Below, piece by piece: positions 35,120-42,530 of a DNA stretch of 64,000 nt (positions within the stretch are counted from its first letter, which is position 1; each line of letters starts with the position of its first letter). Location of the stretch: NCBI GenBank assembly GCA_035566435.1, contig DATMRF010000105.1:124001-188000 (forward strand), written 5' to 3'. This DNA comes from DATMRF01 sp035566435. Its GTDB lineage: Bacteria; Verrucomicrobiota; Verrucomicrobiia; Limisphaerales; UBA8199. The position numbers were made by a program, and so were the translations under genes. Under the pieces are notes generated by a model, which worked only from the letters and a program-made list of their open reading frames with translations, did no database searches and had not been told where the DNA came from.

Positions 35120-35410
35120 ATGGACACTGATACGCTGCTAGGACTTGTCAAAATCTCAAAGTGGACTGTCGAACAGTTGGAAGGAAAGCCAGCTTGGCTT
35201 GAAATCGGCGGGAATGTTTCGCTCTCCCGCGAGTGGTCAGGAATCTTATCCGCTCAAGAGCATCAAAGCGGAATGATCCTTAAATTTGCGATGCGGAAAG
35301 GAACGGAAAAATCTCCAATACCGCTTACCCAGGCCCAAGCCGATGCAATGTATCAGAATGAGAATGGCGAGTTTGAAATTCCGGCACGAAAAGCGAGCAG
35401 TGGTGGTTAA
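35120..35410 (+). CDS. Small orphan protein
   Basis: 96 aa (MDTDTLLGLVKISKWTVEQL). Mixed alpha/beta composition without cysteines or membrane segments: ISKWTVEQLEGKPAWLEIGG, NVSLSREWSGILSAQEHQSG, PIPLTQAQADAMYQNENGEF. No domain recognised. It follows the small membrane protein by 18 bp; a remnant of a thioredoxin-like gene comes next. Confidence 0.6.
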   Translation: MDTDTLLGLVKISKWTVEQLEGKPAWLEIGGNVSLSREWSGILSAQEHQSGMILKFAMRKGTEKSPIPLTQAQADAMYQNENGEFEIPARKASSGG

Positions 35411-35467
35411 TCTGAGCCGCGATTCCGGCTTGTCCTACAACGCCAAAGGCAACGGTGTCCCGCCCGC

Positions 35468-35685
35468 CAGGAGAAGGACGCCCGGTTTGTGGTGGACAAG
35501 CTGAAGCCCAATTATCCGACACTTAAGGCGGAAGGGCTGCCCGAAAATCCAAAGTGCGCTGCTTCCCAATCCTTGTGATCATCGACCAGCAAGGGATGGT
35601 CCGTGCTCGCCATGTGGGGTATTCGCCGACCTTACGCGAAGAGGTCTCCAAGACGATTCACGGATTACTGGCGGGCCACGACTGA
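35468..35685 (+). pseudogene. Remnant of a thioredoxin/TlpA-like protein (frameshifted C-terminal piece)
   Basis: In one frame 35468 onward reads QEKDARFVVDKLKPNYPTLK, AEGLPENPKC. After a frame change near 35550-35560 it continues CFPILVIIDQQGMVRARHVG, YSPTLREEVSKTIHGLLAGH and a stop at 35683-35685. The second part is the typical end of TlpA-type redoxins (hydrophobic strand, IDxxGxVR, helix to the C-terminus). The N-terminal half with the CxxC site is not present, so this is a decayed fragment. The rest of the 426-bp gap 35411-35836 has no gene that I can support. Confidence 0.65.
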
Positions 35686-35836
35686 TTGGTGTCCAGCTCG
35701 CTGTGAACCACGACGCAGCGCGTTGCAACCAGCGTCCCGCGCCTTTTCATGGCCCGCCAAGTGCTGCAACAGAGCGGTCATGAAACACAGCGACAATAGA
35801 AACCGATGTGCCCGCTGTAGGCTCTGAATCTTTGCG

Positions 35837-36225
35837 ATGACCGAAGCCGAAGTCGTCAGGATTATGCGGGAGCGCCTGGAAGGGCTTTCCCCAAAAGTTT
35901 ATTCCAACTGTCAGCGCCGGTTTGCCACGCTCCGCGAGTATCTGCTAACCACCGAACACGTGGGACCGGCCATGGCCCACGATGTGGAGATGGGCGATTG
36001 GAATCCCTGCGGCCCATCGGGACGGCGACTTACGCCAACTGCCGCTGCGGCACCACGCTGGCGCTGACTTCCGAAGGCATGCCGCTTTCGTTGCTCTGGT
36101 CGTTGTTGAACTGGGCCAGGAGCGAGACGCAGAACCGGGGGCTAACTCCGCAGGAGTTGCTAAATTATTTACGCGACGCGATTTGCAAACAGGTCTTGGC
36201 CGCACCAGAGCGAGGGGACAGTTGA
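35837..36225 (+). pseudogene. Orphan gene split by a frameshift
   Basis: Frame 1 starts MTEAEVVRIMRERLEGLSPK, runs through VYSNCQRRFATLREYLLTTE and HVGPAMAHDVEMGDWNP (to about 35999), then turns into low-complexity sequence. Frame 2 continues from about 35998 with ESLRPIGTATYANCRCGTTL, ALTSEGMPLSLLWSLLNWAR, LTPQELLNYLRDAICKQVL and the stop at 36225. Joined, they give a soluble protein of about 128 aa whose NCRCGTTLAL and helical C-terminus look like real protein. A one-base change or a sequencing error at about 35990-36000 explains the break. Function unknown. Confidence 0.65.
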
Positions 36226-36243
36226 GATGGATTAGGTCGGGGG

Positions 36244-36300
36244 GCAGCGCCAGCACCGGACACGCTGCGGTTCTCGGCGATGCGGCTCCAACCTGACTGA
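36244..36300 (+). repeat. Dispersed repeat, copy D (5' half only)
   Basis: Reads GCAGCGCCAGCACCGGACAC, GCTGCGGTTCTCGGCGATGC, GGCTCCAACCTGACTGA, then leaves the family consensus. Other copies continue with CTCCTCGCCGCCAC. Confidence 0.75.
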
Positions 36301-36375
36301 TGGCCATCGCGGTCCGGTGGTCTCGGGGAATGGCCTTTCGCGGCCTCTGCCAGGTTTTCTGGACGATTTCAGGGA

Positions 36376-36422
36376 GCCGATGCTAACAACGTTGGGTATT
36401 CACCCCATAAACGGTTGAGTAT
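36376..36422. repeat. Two-unit tandem repeat GTTGRGTATTCACC
   Basis: CGTTGGGTATTCACCCCATA and GGTTGAGTATTCACCGCATA follow each other with a period of about 23 bp. They lie in the 254 non-coding bases (36301-36554) before the response-regulator pair, where nothing else was recognised. Confidence 0.7.
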
Positions 36423-36554
36423 TCACCGCATAGACAGAAGGCGAGCAGAGTGCTACGGAATACTCTGATGTATTGCTCGAAGCGGTAGAGAGGCCGAAAG
36501 ATTAGGTCTTCATCGGTCGCCGGTCATGTTGTGGCGATCATGCGCCAGAGAGCC

Positions 36555-37025
36555 ATGAGCAAACCTTTGACAATTCTCGTAGCAGAGGATAACGCGACCC
36601 AGGCGCTGATGCTGAAGGTGGCGTTTGACCAGGCGGAGTTGACTGTGCCCACGCATTTCGTGCGCGACGGGATGGAAGCCTTGAACTATTTGCGGGGCGT
36701 GCCCCCGTTTGACAATCGCGCCAAGCACCCACTCCCCGACCTGCTGGTGCTGGATTTAAAGATGCCCCGTATGGACGGCTTCGAGGTGCTGACCTGGCTG
36801 CGGCAGCAACCCGGCTCGCAGCGGATAACGGTAGTCGTGCTCAGCGGCACCACTTGGCCTGCGGACATTCAACGCGCCTATGCCTTGGGCGCGGACTTCT
36901 GTCTGAACAAGCTGTTCGGTTTTCGGCAACTGGTGGATGTGGTCGAGCGGATGGAAGAGAAATGGTCGCATCCTCTCCCCCTGGCTACAGACCCCCCGCG
37001 AACCTCCGCTCCCCGGACTGTATGA
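36555..37025 (+). CDS. Single-domain response regulator (Rcp1/CheY-like)
   Basis: 156 aa from the ATG at 36555 (MSKPLTILVAEDNATQAL). The receiver fold has Glu-Asp (EDN, residues 11-13), phospho-acceptor Asp67 (LLVLDLKMPRMDGFEVL), the Ser/Thr switch (VVVLSGTTW) and Lys in CLNKLFGF, with the long alpha-4 insertion (RGVPPFDNRAKHPLPD) typical of Rcp1-like regulators that pair with phytochrome-type kinases. There is no output domain; it would act by protein contacts or in a relay. The stop overlaps the next start (ATGA), indicating translational coupling. No kinase is adjacent. Confidence 0.9.
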   Translation: MSKPLTILVAEDNATQALMLKVAFDQAELTVPTHFVRDGMEALNYLRGVPPFDNRAKHPLPDLLVLDLKMPRMDGFEVLTWLRQQPGSQRITVVVLSGTTWPADIQRAYALGADFCLNKLFGFRQLVDVVERMEEKWSHPLPLATDPPRTSAPRTV

Positions 37026-37882
37026 GCGCCCAGTATCGAGTCTTGATCGTGGAGGATTCCATCAACGATGCGTTCTTCATTGTCAGCGAACTACGACGAG
37101 GCGGACTTGACGTGGAGTTCGAGCGGGTCGAGACGGCGGCTGAGGTCCAGGCAGCGTTAGCGAGGAAGCGGTGGGACTTTATCATCTGTGACTTTGGCCT
37201 GCGAGGCTTTGACGGGCTGGCGGTGCTGGCCCTGTATCGCCGGATAGGGTTGGACATCCCGTTCATCATGGTCTCGGGGAGACTGGGCGAGGAGCACGCC
37301 GTGGAAATGCTTAAAGCCGGGGCTCACGAATACGTGCTCAAAGAGAACTTGACTCGCCTGGTGCCAGCGGTGAACCGCGAGCTGCGGGCCGCGCAGGAAC
37401 GCCGAATCCGCAGCCAGATGGAAGGCACCGTGGCCTATCTGGCTTCGATTGTGGAATCCTGCGACGACGCAGTCATTGGCACGACGTTGGACGGAGCGGT
37501 CTTAACGTGGAATGCCGGTGCGGAACGGCTCTATGGTTATGCGGCTTCGGAGATGATTGGCCGCTCGGTTTCGGTGCTGATTCCTGCTTTTCGGGCGGAA
37601 GAACTGCTTGAGACCTTCGGAAAGCTGAGCCGAGGCGAACGGTTGGAGGACTTGGAGATGAGCCTCATTCGCAAGGGCGGCTCCGTGGTGGACGTGTCGT
37701 TGATGATTTCTCCGATTAAGGATGCGAGTGGGCGCTTCATCGGGGCTTCAACCGTGGCGCGTGACATCACCCGGCGCAAGCGGGAGGAGAATGAACGGTT
37801 GGGTCTCATTCAAGATTTGACGGCGGCTTTGGCGGCTAAGCCGGGCCAACCGCAGCCGACGAAGGCAGACCCGAACTCGTGA
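37022..37882 (+). CDS. Response regulator with PAS output domain
   Basis: 286 aa, ATG at 37022 overlapping the previous stop. The receiver spans 1-130 with Glu-Asp (VEDSIND), phospho-acceptor Asp57 (FIICDFGLRGFDGLAVL) and the segment LKAGAHEYVLKENLTRLVPA. A PAS domain spans about 145-265 (IVESCDDAVIGTTLDGAVLT, WNAGAERLYGYAASEMIGRS, GASTVARDITRRKREENERL). The protein ends about 20 residues after the PAS domain, where a histidine kinase core often starts, so it could be a natural REC-PAS protein or a kinase that lost its C-terminus. It is encoded with the CheY-like protein as a coupled pair. Confidence 0.88.
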   Translation: MSAQYRVLIVEDSINDAFFIVSELRRGGLDVEFERVETAAEVQAALARKRWDFIICDFGLRGFDGLAVLALYRRIGLDIPFIMVSGRLGEEHAVEMLKAGAHEYVLKENLTRLVPAVNRELRAAQERRIRSQMEGTVAYLASIVESCDDAVIGTTLDGAVLTWNAGAERLYGYAASEMIGRSVSVLIPAFRAEELLETFGKLSRGERLEDLEMSLIRKGGSVVDVSLMISPIKDASGRFIGASTVARDITRRKREENERLGLIQDLTAALAAKPGQPQPTKADPNS

Positions 37883-38077
37883 ACCGCGAGTGTCACCCCT
37901 GGCGAGCGAACTGAGGTTACCGGGCGTGTATTGTGGCGCAGAGAAAGACGTGAAGCTCTGACCTAAACAAGCAGGAGGGGCTCGGCGGAGCAACTGGTGG
38001 GGGTTGGACAACGTCGTCAGCACGCGCCACAAAACAATTCATACCAAACACAGCCTCGTCGGTGTCTTTAAAGTGGT

Positions 38078-38389
38078 ATGAACCGCAAACTCATCGTCGT
38101 CGCTGCTTGCCTTGTATTCGCCACAATCATGGCCTTTGTCCTGTCGGCAGAAAAAGGCAGCAAACGGCAGCCTGTTCAAACGACAGAGCCGTTGTGGAAA
38201 CTGGTCGTCACCTTGCCGAAGACGAACAGTAGTGCAGCTTTGACCAACGCAATGCCCACCAAGCAGCAAATGAGGTTCAGACCAGCTCTGCGGTTATTGC
38301 TCAACGATTCGGTAGAGACGAACCGAGAGTGTGATGTCAGCTTGCTTAATTCTTCCAGGCTGCATCGAAATCAGAAAACGGCCCACTGA
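38078..38389 (+). CDS. Small exported or membrane protein
   Basis: 103 aa (MNRKLIVVAACLVFATIMAF) with an N-terminal hydrophobic segment that is either a signal peptide or a membrane anchor. The remainder is polar (EKGSKRQPVQTTEPLWKLVV, LPKTNSSAALTNAMPTKQQM). The last 35 residues (RECDVSLLNSSRLHRNQKTA) overlap a minus-strand frame and may not be original. No family recognised. It stands alone after the response-regulator pair. Confidence 0.45.
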   Translation: MNRKLIVVAACLVFATIMAFVLSAEKGSKRQPVQTTEPLWKLVVTLPKTNSSAALTNAMPTKQQMRFRPALRLLLNDSVETNRECDVSLLNSSRLHRNQKTAH

Positions 38390-38561
38390 AATCAGCGCCT
38401 CTTGGCTGCAACGTTGTCCTTGTCCTCGCCCCACCAGGGGTGGGGTTGGCCAGCCGAGAGCCTGCTTCCCGGAAGAAAAAAGTTTCCGATACCACCAGCA
38501 TCTTCTTGACGCCTTTGGGCAGAGACTGAAAACCCGGATACACCGTGATGATCGATTTCAT
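38346..38561 (-). CDS. Small orphan protein with intact N-terminus, possibly truncated
   Basis: 71 aa from the ATG at 38561. The beginning MKSIITVYPGFQSLPKGVKK, MLVVSETFFFREAG looks like a real protein start. The remainder (ANPTPGGARTRTTLQPRGAD) is low-complexity and coincides with a GGGGTGGGG-containing stretch, so the C-terminus may have been replaced. It overlaps the 3' end of the previous gene on the opposite strand; at least one of the two is likely decayed. Confidence 0.35.
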   Translation of the reverse strand: MKSIITVYPGFQSLPKGVKKMLVVSETFFFREAGSRLANPTPGGARTRTTLQPRGADFSGPFSDFDAAWKN

Positions 38562-39084
38562 GATGTTTCTTGTATCTGTTCCTGAACCTTGGACGAACCC
38601 TTCTCCAAAAGATTCAATCGAGCAAGTTACGTCCACGTTACGCTGGCTCCTAGCAAGCTGCTGACCGTAGCGGAGGAAGCGTTGCCAGCACAGCCACGCC
38701 CCATCTAAGCAGGCACCAGCGGTCGAGTCACCGCCCCGGACCTGGCGCTGGCCGGAGGAATGCCCCTGAAGAAAAGGGGCGCACCCGAGCCGCGAGTGCG
38801 CCAAGTCGAACAACACGGAACATAGGAACAGTACCGGCCTTCAGGAGGCGGGCAAGCGTGAACATCGGACGGCATGGGCGGCGGACGCACCAGGCTGTCT
38901 GCAATTGCAGACAAATTTACTAATGGCTGACAGGGAGGCCAGCGCCAAGGCGGACGCGCTGTGGCCCCGACACTGCGGCTTTATGTGGTCGATCACTAAG
39001 CTGGGCGCTGACAACCCGTCACGTGTGGCGGTTGCCGGGATGCGCGTTTGTGCTAACCTGACCTAATGGATAACCTCGCGCTCG
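38562..39084. other. Non-coding stretch containing repeat copy E
   Basis: About 520 bp between two minus-strand genes. Apart from the partial repeat at 38937-38980, I see no gene, tRNA or terminator. Confidence 0.5.
38937..38980 (+). repeat. Dispersed repeat, copy E (5' part only)
   Basis: GGCCAGCGCCAAGGCGGACG and CGCTGTGGCCCCGACACTGC match the 5' half of the family, after which similarity fades. Confidence 0.65.
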
Positions 39085-39429
39085 CTACAGCGTCGTCTTG
39101 CCCTTCGCCCTCGCTATCCGCCAGCGGGCTTTTGCGGCAAGGGAAAGGGCTTCCCTCCCGGCAGCAGAGAGCTTCCGTTTGCGTTTCCGCACCGATGCGC
39201 CTGGTGCTTTTGCTCCCTTAATGGCCGCCCACCTGGCTCGGGCCGCAGCAGCAATGGCAGCGCGACCAGCTCGGCTCATTCTCCGTCTCTTCTTCGGGGC
39301 CGCCTCATCCTGGGCAGGGCCAGGAGCACCCAGTATCTGGCTGAGTTCCTTTTTGAGCGAGAGAATCCGCTCCTGGATGTCTGCCGCCCGACGTAGCTGT
39401 TGCGGTGATAAGGTGGTGATGCCGTTCAT
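39085..39429 (-). CDS. Basic, histone-H1-like Ala/Arg/Lys-rich protein
   Basis: 114 aa from the ATG at 39429 (MNGITTLSPQQLRRAADIQE); the upstream extension to 39531 has no protein-like character. Residues 1-45 form a helical part (RILSLKKELSQILGAPGP). Residues 50-114 contain two related basic motifs, MSRAGRAAIAAAARARWAAI and LSAAGREALSLAAKARWRIA, each preceded by a Lys/Arg cluster (KKRRR, RKRKRK). This repeated S-x-x-G-R...A-x-A-R-W motif occurs in many small verrucomicrobial proteins; nucleic-acid binding is likely from charge but not proven. Minus strand, between repeat copy E and the YcxB-like gene. Confidence 0.7.
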   Translation of the reverse strand: MNGITTLSPQQLRRAADIQERILSLKKELSQILGAPGPAQDEAAPKKRRRMSRAGRAAIAAAARARWAAIKGAKAPGASVRKRKRKLSAAGREALSLAAKARWRIARAKGKTTL

Positions 39430-39584
39430 AATGCCGGGCAATGTGACGGGACTGGAGGGGAAGTCAAGCGGCTCGCCTCCAGCGAAGCCTTGAGTGCCAA
39501 CGAGATTGCATCGTGGATGAGGATGACGCAATACTACGCACGGCTGGTTAGTTGAATCATTGTTAGCGCCGGAACCGCACCTGC

Positions 39585-40127
39585 ATGGAAAAGCCTATCC
39601 AGGTCTCATACCACTGGACCGCCGACGAGATGCTGCTCCTCAATAGCATCCACATGCGATACTCAACCCAAGGCCGAAAGCTGCTCCGCAGTTTCCGGCG
39701 CAGCGGGATTATCTTTATTTGCATGGGAGTTGTTTCCCTTTTCACCGTCGCCATCACGCCTCAGAAATGGCGCGCTTGCGCGTTCGGATTGGCCTTCGTT
39801 TTAGCAGGCGCGGCTCTGCGGTTTGGCGTGCCCCTCCTCATGCGGAGAAGCGTGCTCAAGAATTACGCAAAGAAGCCAGATCGGGGTTTGCTCGTTACGT
39901 ATGAGTTAAGTGAAGAGCGCTTGGCCTGTAAGAGCGATGTTGCCTCGACCGACCTGGCCTGGCGCGCTGTTCAAAAGGTCTTGAGGACCGCCGATGGCTT
40001 CCTGGCGTATCTGACCGATGTTCAAATGCATTGGCTACCGGTGCGCGGTTTTCAGAACGAGGCCGACACGGAGCGTTTTGCACAACTCGCTAAAGCGAAG
40101 GTCAAGGACTACAGAGATGAGCGCTGA
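39585..40127 (+). CDS. YcxB-like membrane protein
   Basis: 180 aa (MEKPIQVSYHWTADEMLLLN). Two adjacent membrane segments at about residues 42-80 (GIIFICMGVVSLFTVAITPQ; FGLAFVLAGAALRFGVPLL) are followed by a soluble beta-rich domain (YELSEERLACKSDVASTDLA, WRAVQKVLRTADGFLAYLTD, WLPVRGFQNEADTERFAQLA). This order (two helices, then a PH-like domain ending with R.F.....F) matches the YcxB family, whose function is unknown. It is followed 103 bp later by repeat copy F. Confidence 0.75.
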   Translation: MEKPIQVSYHWTADEMLLLNSIHMRYSTQGRKLLRSFRRSGIIFICMGVVSLFTVAITPQKWRACAFGLAFVLAGAALRFGVPLLMRRSVLKNYAKKPDRGLLVTYELSEERLACKSDVASTDLAWRAVQKVLRTADGFLAYLTDVQMHWLPVRGFQNEADTERFAQLAKAKVKDYRDER

Positions 40128-40230
40128 TGGGGGGCGTCGGAAGGATTGCCCTCTCGACTCCCTCACCACCGGCCATGCGGGCGCGCATCAGGCGGTCCCC
40201 GTGAGATTGGAGACACCAGGAAGTCCATGA

Positions 40231-40338
40231 ACAGCGCCAGACCGGACGTGCTGTGGCCGGGCAGTGCGGCTCCAGGATTCTTGAAAGTTGGACGCTTGCA
40301 CCCCAGGTCACGGCGGATAAACTGCTTTAGGTTGGCCA
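40231..40338 (+). repeat. Dispersed ~110-bp repeat, copy F
   Basis: ACAGCGCCAGACCGGACGTG, CTGTGGCCGGGCAGTGCGGC, GCTTGCACCCCAGGTCACGG, CGGATAAACTGCTTTAGGTT and GGCC. The preceding 49 bp (40182-40230, GCGCATCAGGCGG) match the extension of copy A. It ends 17 bp before the next ATG. Confidence 0.85.
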
Positions 40339-40355
40339 GCGACGGCACACCATTT

Positions 40356-40643
40356 ATGAAAATACCAGACCTTTCAGAAACACCACTCGTCCGAAAATAC
40401 GGGCCGCGTGGTGCCCGCTGGTTCGCCCGCATTTGGTTCCCCGTTTTATACGCGATGCTGGCCGTGGTCACAGCCGGGTTTTGGATCATCGACCCGCAGT
40501 TCCCCGCCACGTGGCCGCGAATCTTGATTGGGTTCCTGGTTACGGTGCTAGTCATCGTCGCAGCTTCCATCCTGACTCGGATGCGTTTGCAGTTTTTCGC
40601 AGGCATTGAGCAGTTGGAGGCCAAGCCGAAGGCAGGAGGATGA
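40356..40643 (+). CDS. Small membrane protein with two transmembrane segments
   Basis: 95 aa (MKIPDLSETPLVRKYGPRGA). Hydrophobic helices at about 27-48 (IWFPVLYAMLAVVTAGFWII) and 57-77 (RILIGFLVTVLVIVAASILT), then a short soluble tail (MRLQFFAGIEQLEAKPKAGG). No named family. The ATG lies 17 bp after repeat copy F; the deformylase gene follows 13 bp downstream, so the two probably share a transcript. Confidence 0.6.
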   Translation: MKIPDLSETPLVRKYGPRGARWFARIWFPVLYAMLAVVTAGFWIIDPQFPATWPRILIGFLVTVLVIVAASILTRMRLQFFAGIEQLEAKPKAGG

Positions 40644-40656
40644 GGTTGGCGCGCTA

Positions 40657-41205
40657 ATGTCCATTCGTGACATCCTCCTGCTCGGACACCCTTTGCTGAA
40701 CCAGCGGTCCGAGTCGGTTCAAGCGACGGAGCTGCCCGCTGCCGTTGCGGTCGGGCACGACCTTCAGGACACCCTGAATGGCTTTCGCGCAAAACATGGG
40801 TGGGGCCGAGCCATTGCTGCCCCGCAAATCGGCGTGCTCAAGAGAGTCGTTTACCTGCAAATCGACAAACCCCAGCTCATCATCAATCCGGTATTGGCCG
40901 CGCCGAGCGAGGAGATGATGGAGTTTTGGGACGACTGTATGAGTTTTCCCGACCTGCTCGTCCGCGTGAAGCGTCACGCCTGGTTCACCATGGCCTACCA
41001 CGATGAGAACTGGATGGAGCATCAACGCCGCATCGACGGTGTTTTGTCCGAATTAATGCAACACGAGATTGATCATCTGGACGGTGTGCTGGCGGTATCG
41101 AGAGCCATTGACGGCGCTTCGTTTGCGCTGCGAAGCCAGCGGAACCTGCTGGCCGGAGCGGTGTTTGCGAATAACCCAAGAACGGCCACACGGCCTGTCG
41201 CCTAA
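40657..41205 (+). CDS. def: Peptide deformylase-like protein
   Basis: 182 aa from the ATG at 40657 (MSIRDILLLGHPLLNQRSES). Deformylases remove the N-formyl group from new proteins with a metal held by Cys and two His. Motif 1 reads GRAIAAPQIG. Motif 3 is intact as QHEIDHLDGVL (HExxH). Motif 2, usually E-G-C-L/V-S, reads DDCMSF, keeping the metal-ligand cysteine but changing the two residues before it. Length and order fit. A housekeeping copy usually sits beside fmt, which is not here, so this is likely an accessory copy. It lies in the repeat-rich zone, 13 bp after the small membrane protein. Confidence 0.85.
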   Translation: MSIRDILLLGHPLLNQRSESVQATELPAAVAVGHDLQDTLNGFRAKHGWGRAIAAPQIGVLKRVVYLQIDKPQLIINPVLAAPSEEMMEFWDDCMSFPDLLVRVKRHAWFTMAYHDENWMEHQRRIDGVLSELMQHEIDHLDGVLAVSRAIDGASFALRSQRNLLAGAVFANNPRTATRPVA

Positions 41206-41274
41206 TTCCTGCTGTGTCATCATCGTGGCAGGCGGAGAGGTCAGGCCCGGCAGGATCGGCCTTACTCAAGCCAG

Positions 41275-42081
41275 ATGAATCGGAGTCATAGTGCTTTGCA
41301 GAAACGACGGTCGCTGTTCACAGGTTTGATGAACAGTTTTTTAACTGCGGCCACCGCCTTATCGGTCGTGGTTGGAATGCAGGCTGCCGACAGCGACAAC
41401 CGAACCGAAACCAAATTCATCAACCCGATCATCACCGAAGAAGTATTGCCGGACGAACCGGGGGAGTTGACGTTGCGGGTCGGCACCGATTACCGCCAAA
41501 GGAACAGTGAGGCGAACGCGGCTCTGCCCTACGCGGAAGCCTGCTTCGGCCTGGTTGAAAGGTTCGGAGCCACCGTGAACATGCCGATGGCCTATCACAA
41601 CGAAGGCGCTGAAGCATCCTACGGATTCGGCGACGTTTCAGCGATCCTTAAATACTTGGCAGTTCGGAACAGTCCGAGCGTTCCTGCCGTCGTTTTTGGA
41701 CTCGAAACCCAATTTCCGAGCGGCAATGCACATCTTGGATTGGGCACTGGCGCATACGAACTGACCCCATATGTCGCATTACTGAAGGATTTCGGGCCTT
41801 TGTTGGTGCAAGGCAATACCGGCTGGTCAAAACAGGTAACCGGCAACGGAGATGCCGCCTGGGTTTACAACTGGGCTGCATTGCTTCCCTTGTACAAGCG
41901 CGACCTTTATCTGCTGACTGAAATCAACGGGGATTGGGGCAGGCCAAATCACGCGGCCATAGCCCCCGGTATCAAATATCTCCTTTCTCAGAAGTTTTCC
42001 ATTGGCGTGGCGGCACCCATTGGCCTGAACAGGAATACTGAAGCCTGGGGAGTAGTGACACAGTTTCAATTTGAACTTTAA
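41275..42081 (+). CDS. Outer-membrane beta-barrel-like protein
   Basis: 268 aa (MNRSHSALQKRRSLFTGLMN) with a signal peptide ending near VVVGMQAADSD. The mature sequence alternates strands and turns with aromatic and glycine residues (ELTLRVGTDYRQRNSEANAA, EASYGFGDVSAILKYLAV, GNAHLGLGTGAYELTPYVAL, IGVAAPIGLNRNTEAWGVVT), ending in Q-F-E-L. This is the pattern of small outer-membrane barrels of the transporter/phenol-degradation (MetA-like) kind. A paralogous fragment lies at 42531-42760, pointing to a former tandem duplication. Transported substrate unknown. Confidence 0.75.
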   Translation: MNRSHSALQKRRSLFTGLMNSFLTAATALSVVVGMQAADSDNRTETKFINPIITEEVLPDEPGELTLRVGTDYRQRNSEANAALPYAEACFGLVERFGATVNMPMAYHNEGAEASYGFGDVSAILKYLAVRNSPSVPAVVFGLETQFPSGNAHLGLGTGAYELTPYVALLKDFGPLLVQGNTGWSKQVTGNGDAAWVYNWAALLPLYKRDLYLLTEINGDWGRPNHAAIAPGIKYLLSQKFSIGVAAPIGLNRNTEAWGVVTQFQFEL

Positions 42082-42116
42082 GTTTCCGGTTAGATTGACG
42101 GCAGGCAGGTGGTGGA

Positions 42117-42216
42117 GGCCAGCGCCAGGCCGGACGCGCTGTCGGTCGTGGGCGCTGCGACTCCAGCCTGACCATTTCCTCGCCGCCACACCAAACGCGA
42201 GAGGCTTGCACCCTGG
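42117..42216 (+). repeat. Dispersed ~110-bp repeat, copy G
   Basis: GGCCAGCGCCAGGCCGGACG, CGCTGTCGGTCGTGGGCGCT, TTCCTCGCCGCCACACCAAA, CGCGAGAGGCTTGCACCCTG. It follows the outer-membrane protein gene by 35 bp and precedes the RAYT-derived element by 92 bp. Confidence 0.85.
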
Positions 42217-42308
42217 ATCAAAACATGTCTCGAAGCGCGTCTGGCAAGACTTGGCTCGTTCAGTGTTCCTGCACATTGAGCTGGTCGGCTAACACCTGCA
42301 TACGAATA

Positions 42309-42530
42309 AATGGGGTCAATCCAAAACTTTTCACATTGACAACGGTTGGAGCTACCGGCAGGCTGCTGCTGCCGCGTCAACTGAGAGTGGAATATCCCCG
42401 CGCCATTTACCACGTCTTGAGCCGGGGAGATCGCAAGCAGGACATCTACCTGGACGCTGTGGACCGCCACGACCTTCTCACCCGCGCAGCGTCAAGTACA
42501 TGTCGTGCGCCAAAAAGCAATTTCCCATCC
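42309..42530 (+). mobile_element. RAYT-derived non-autonomous element, copy 1
   Basis: The 222-bp unit begins AATGGGGTCAATCCAAAACT, encodes a transposase N-terminus (PRQLRVEYPRAIYHVLSRGD, RKQDIYLDAVDRHDLL) and then switches to the tail CACCCGCGCAGCGTCAAGTA with CAAAAAGCAATTTCC. The Y1 catalytic HUH and tyrosine regions are absent, so it cannot encode an active enzyme. The second copy at 44347-44569 differs at about six positions by eye. The tail alone recurs at 46538-46593. Confidence 0.85.

Noticed and set aside
32690..42216. Classical integron cassette array with attC sites
   Set aside because: The repeats are of attC size, same orientation and next to small genes, but the conserved ends do not carry RYYYAAC/GTTRRRY core sites, and no integron integrase is in the window. 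I keep the observation but not the name.
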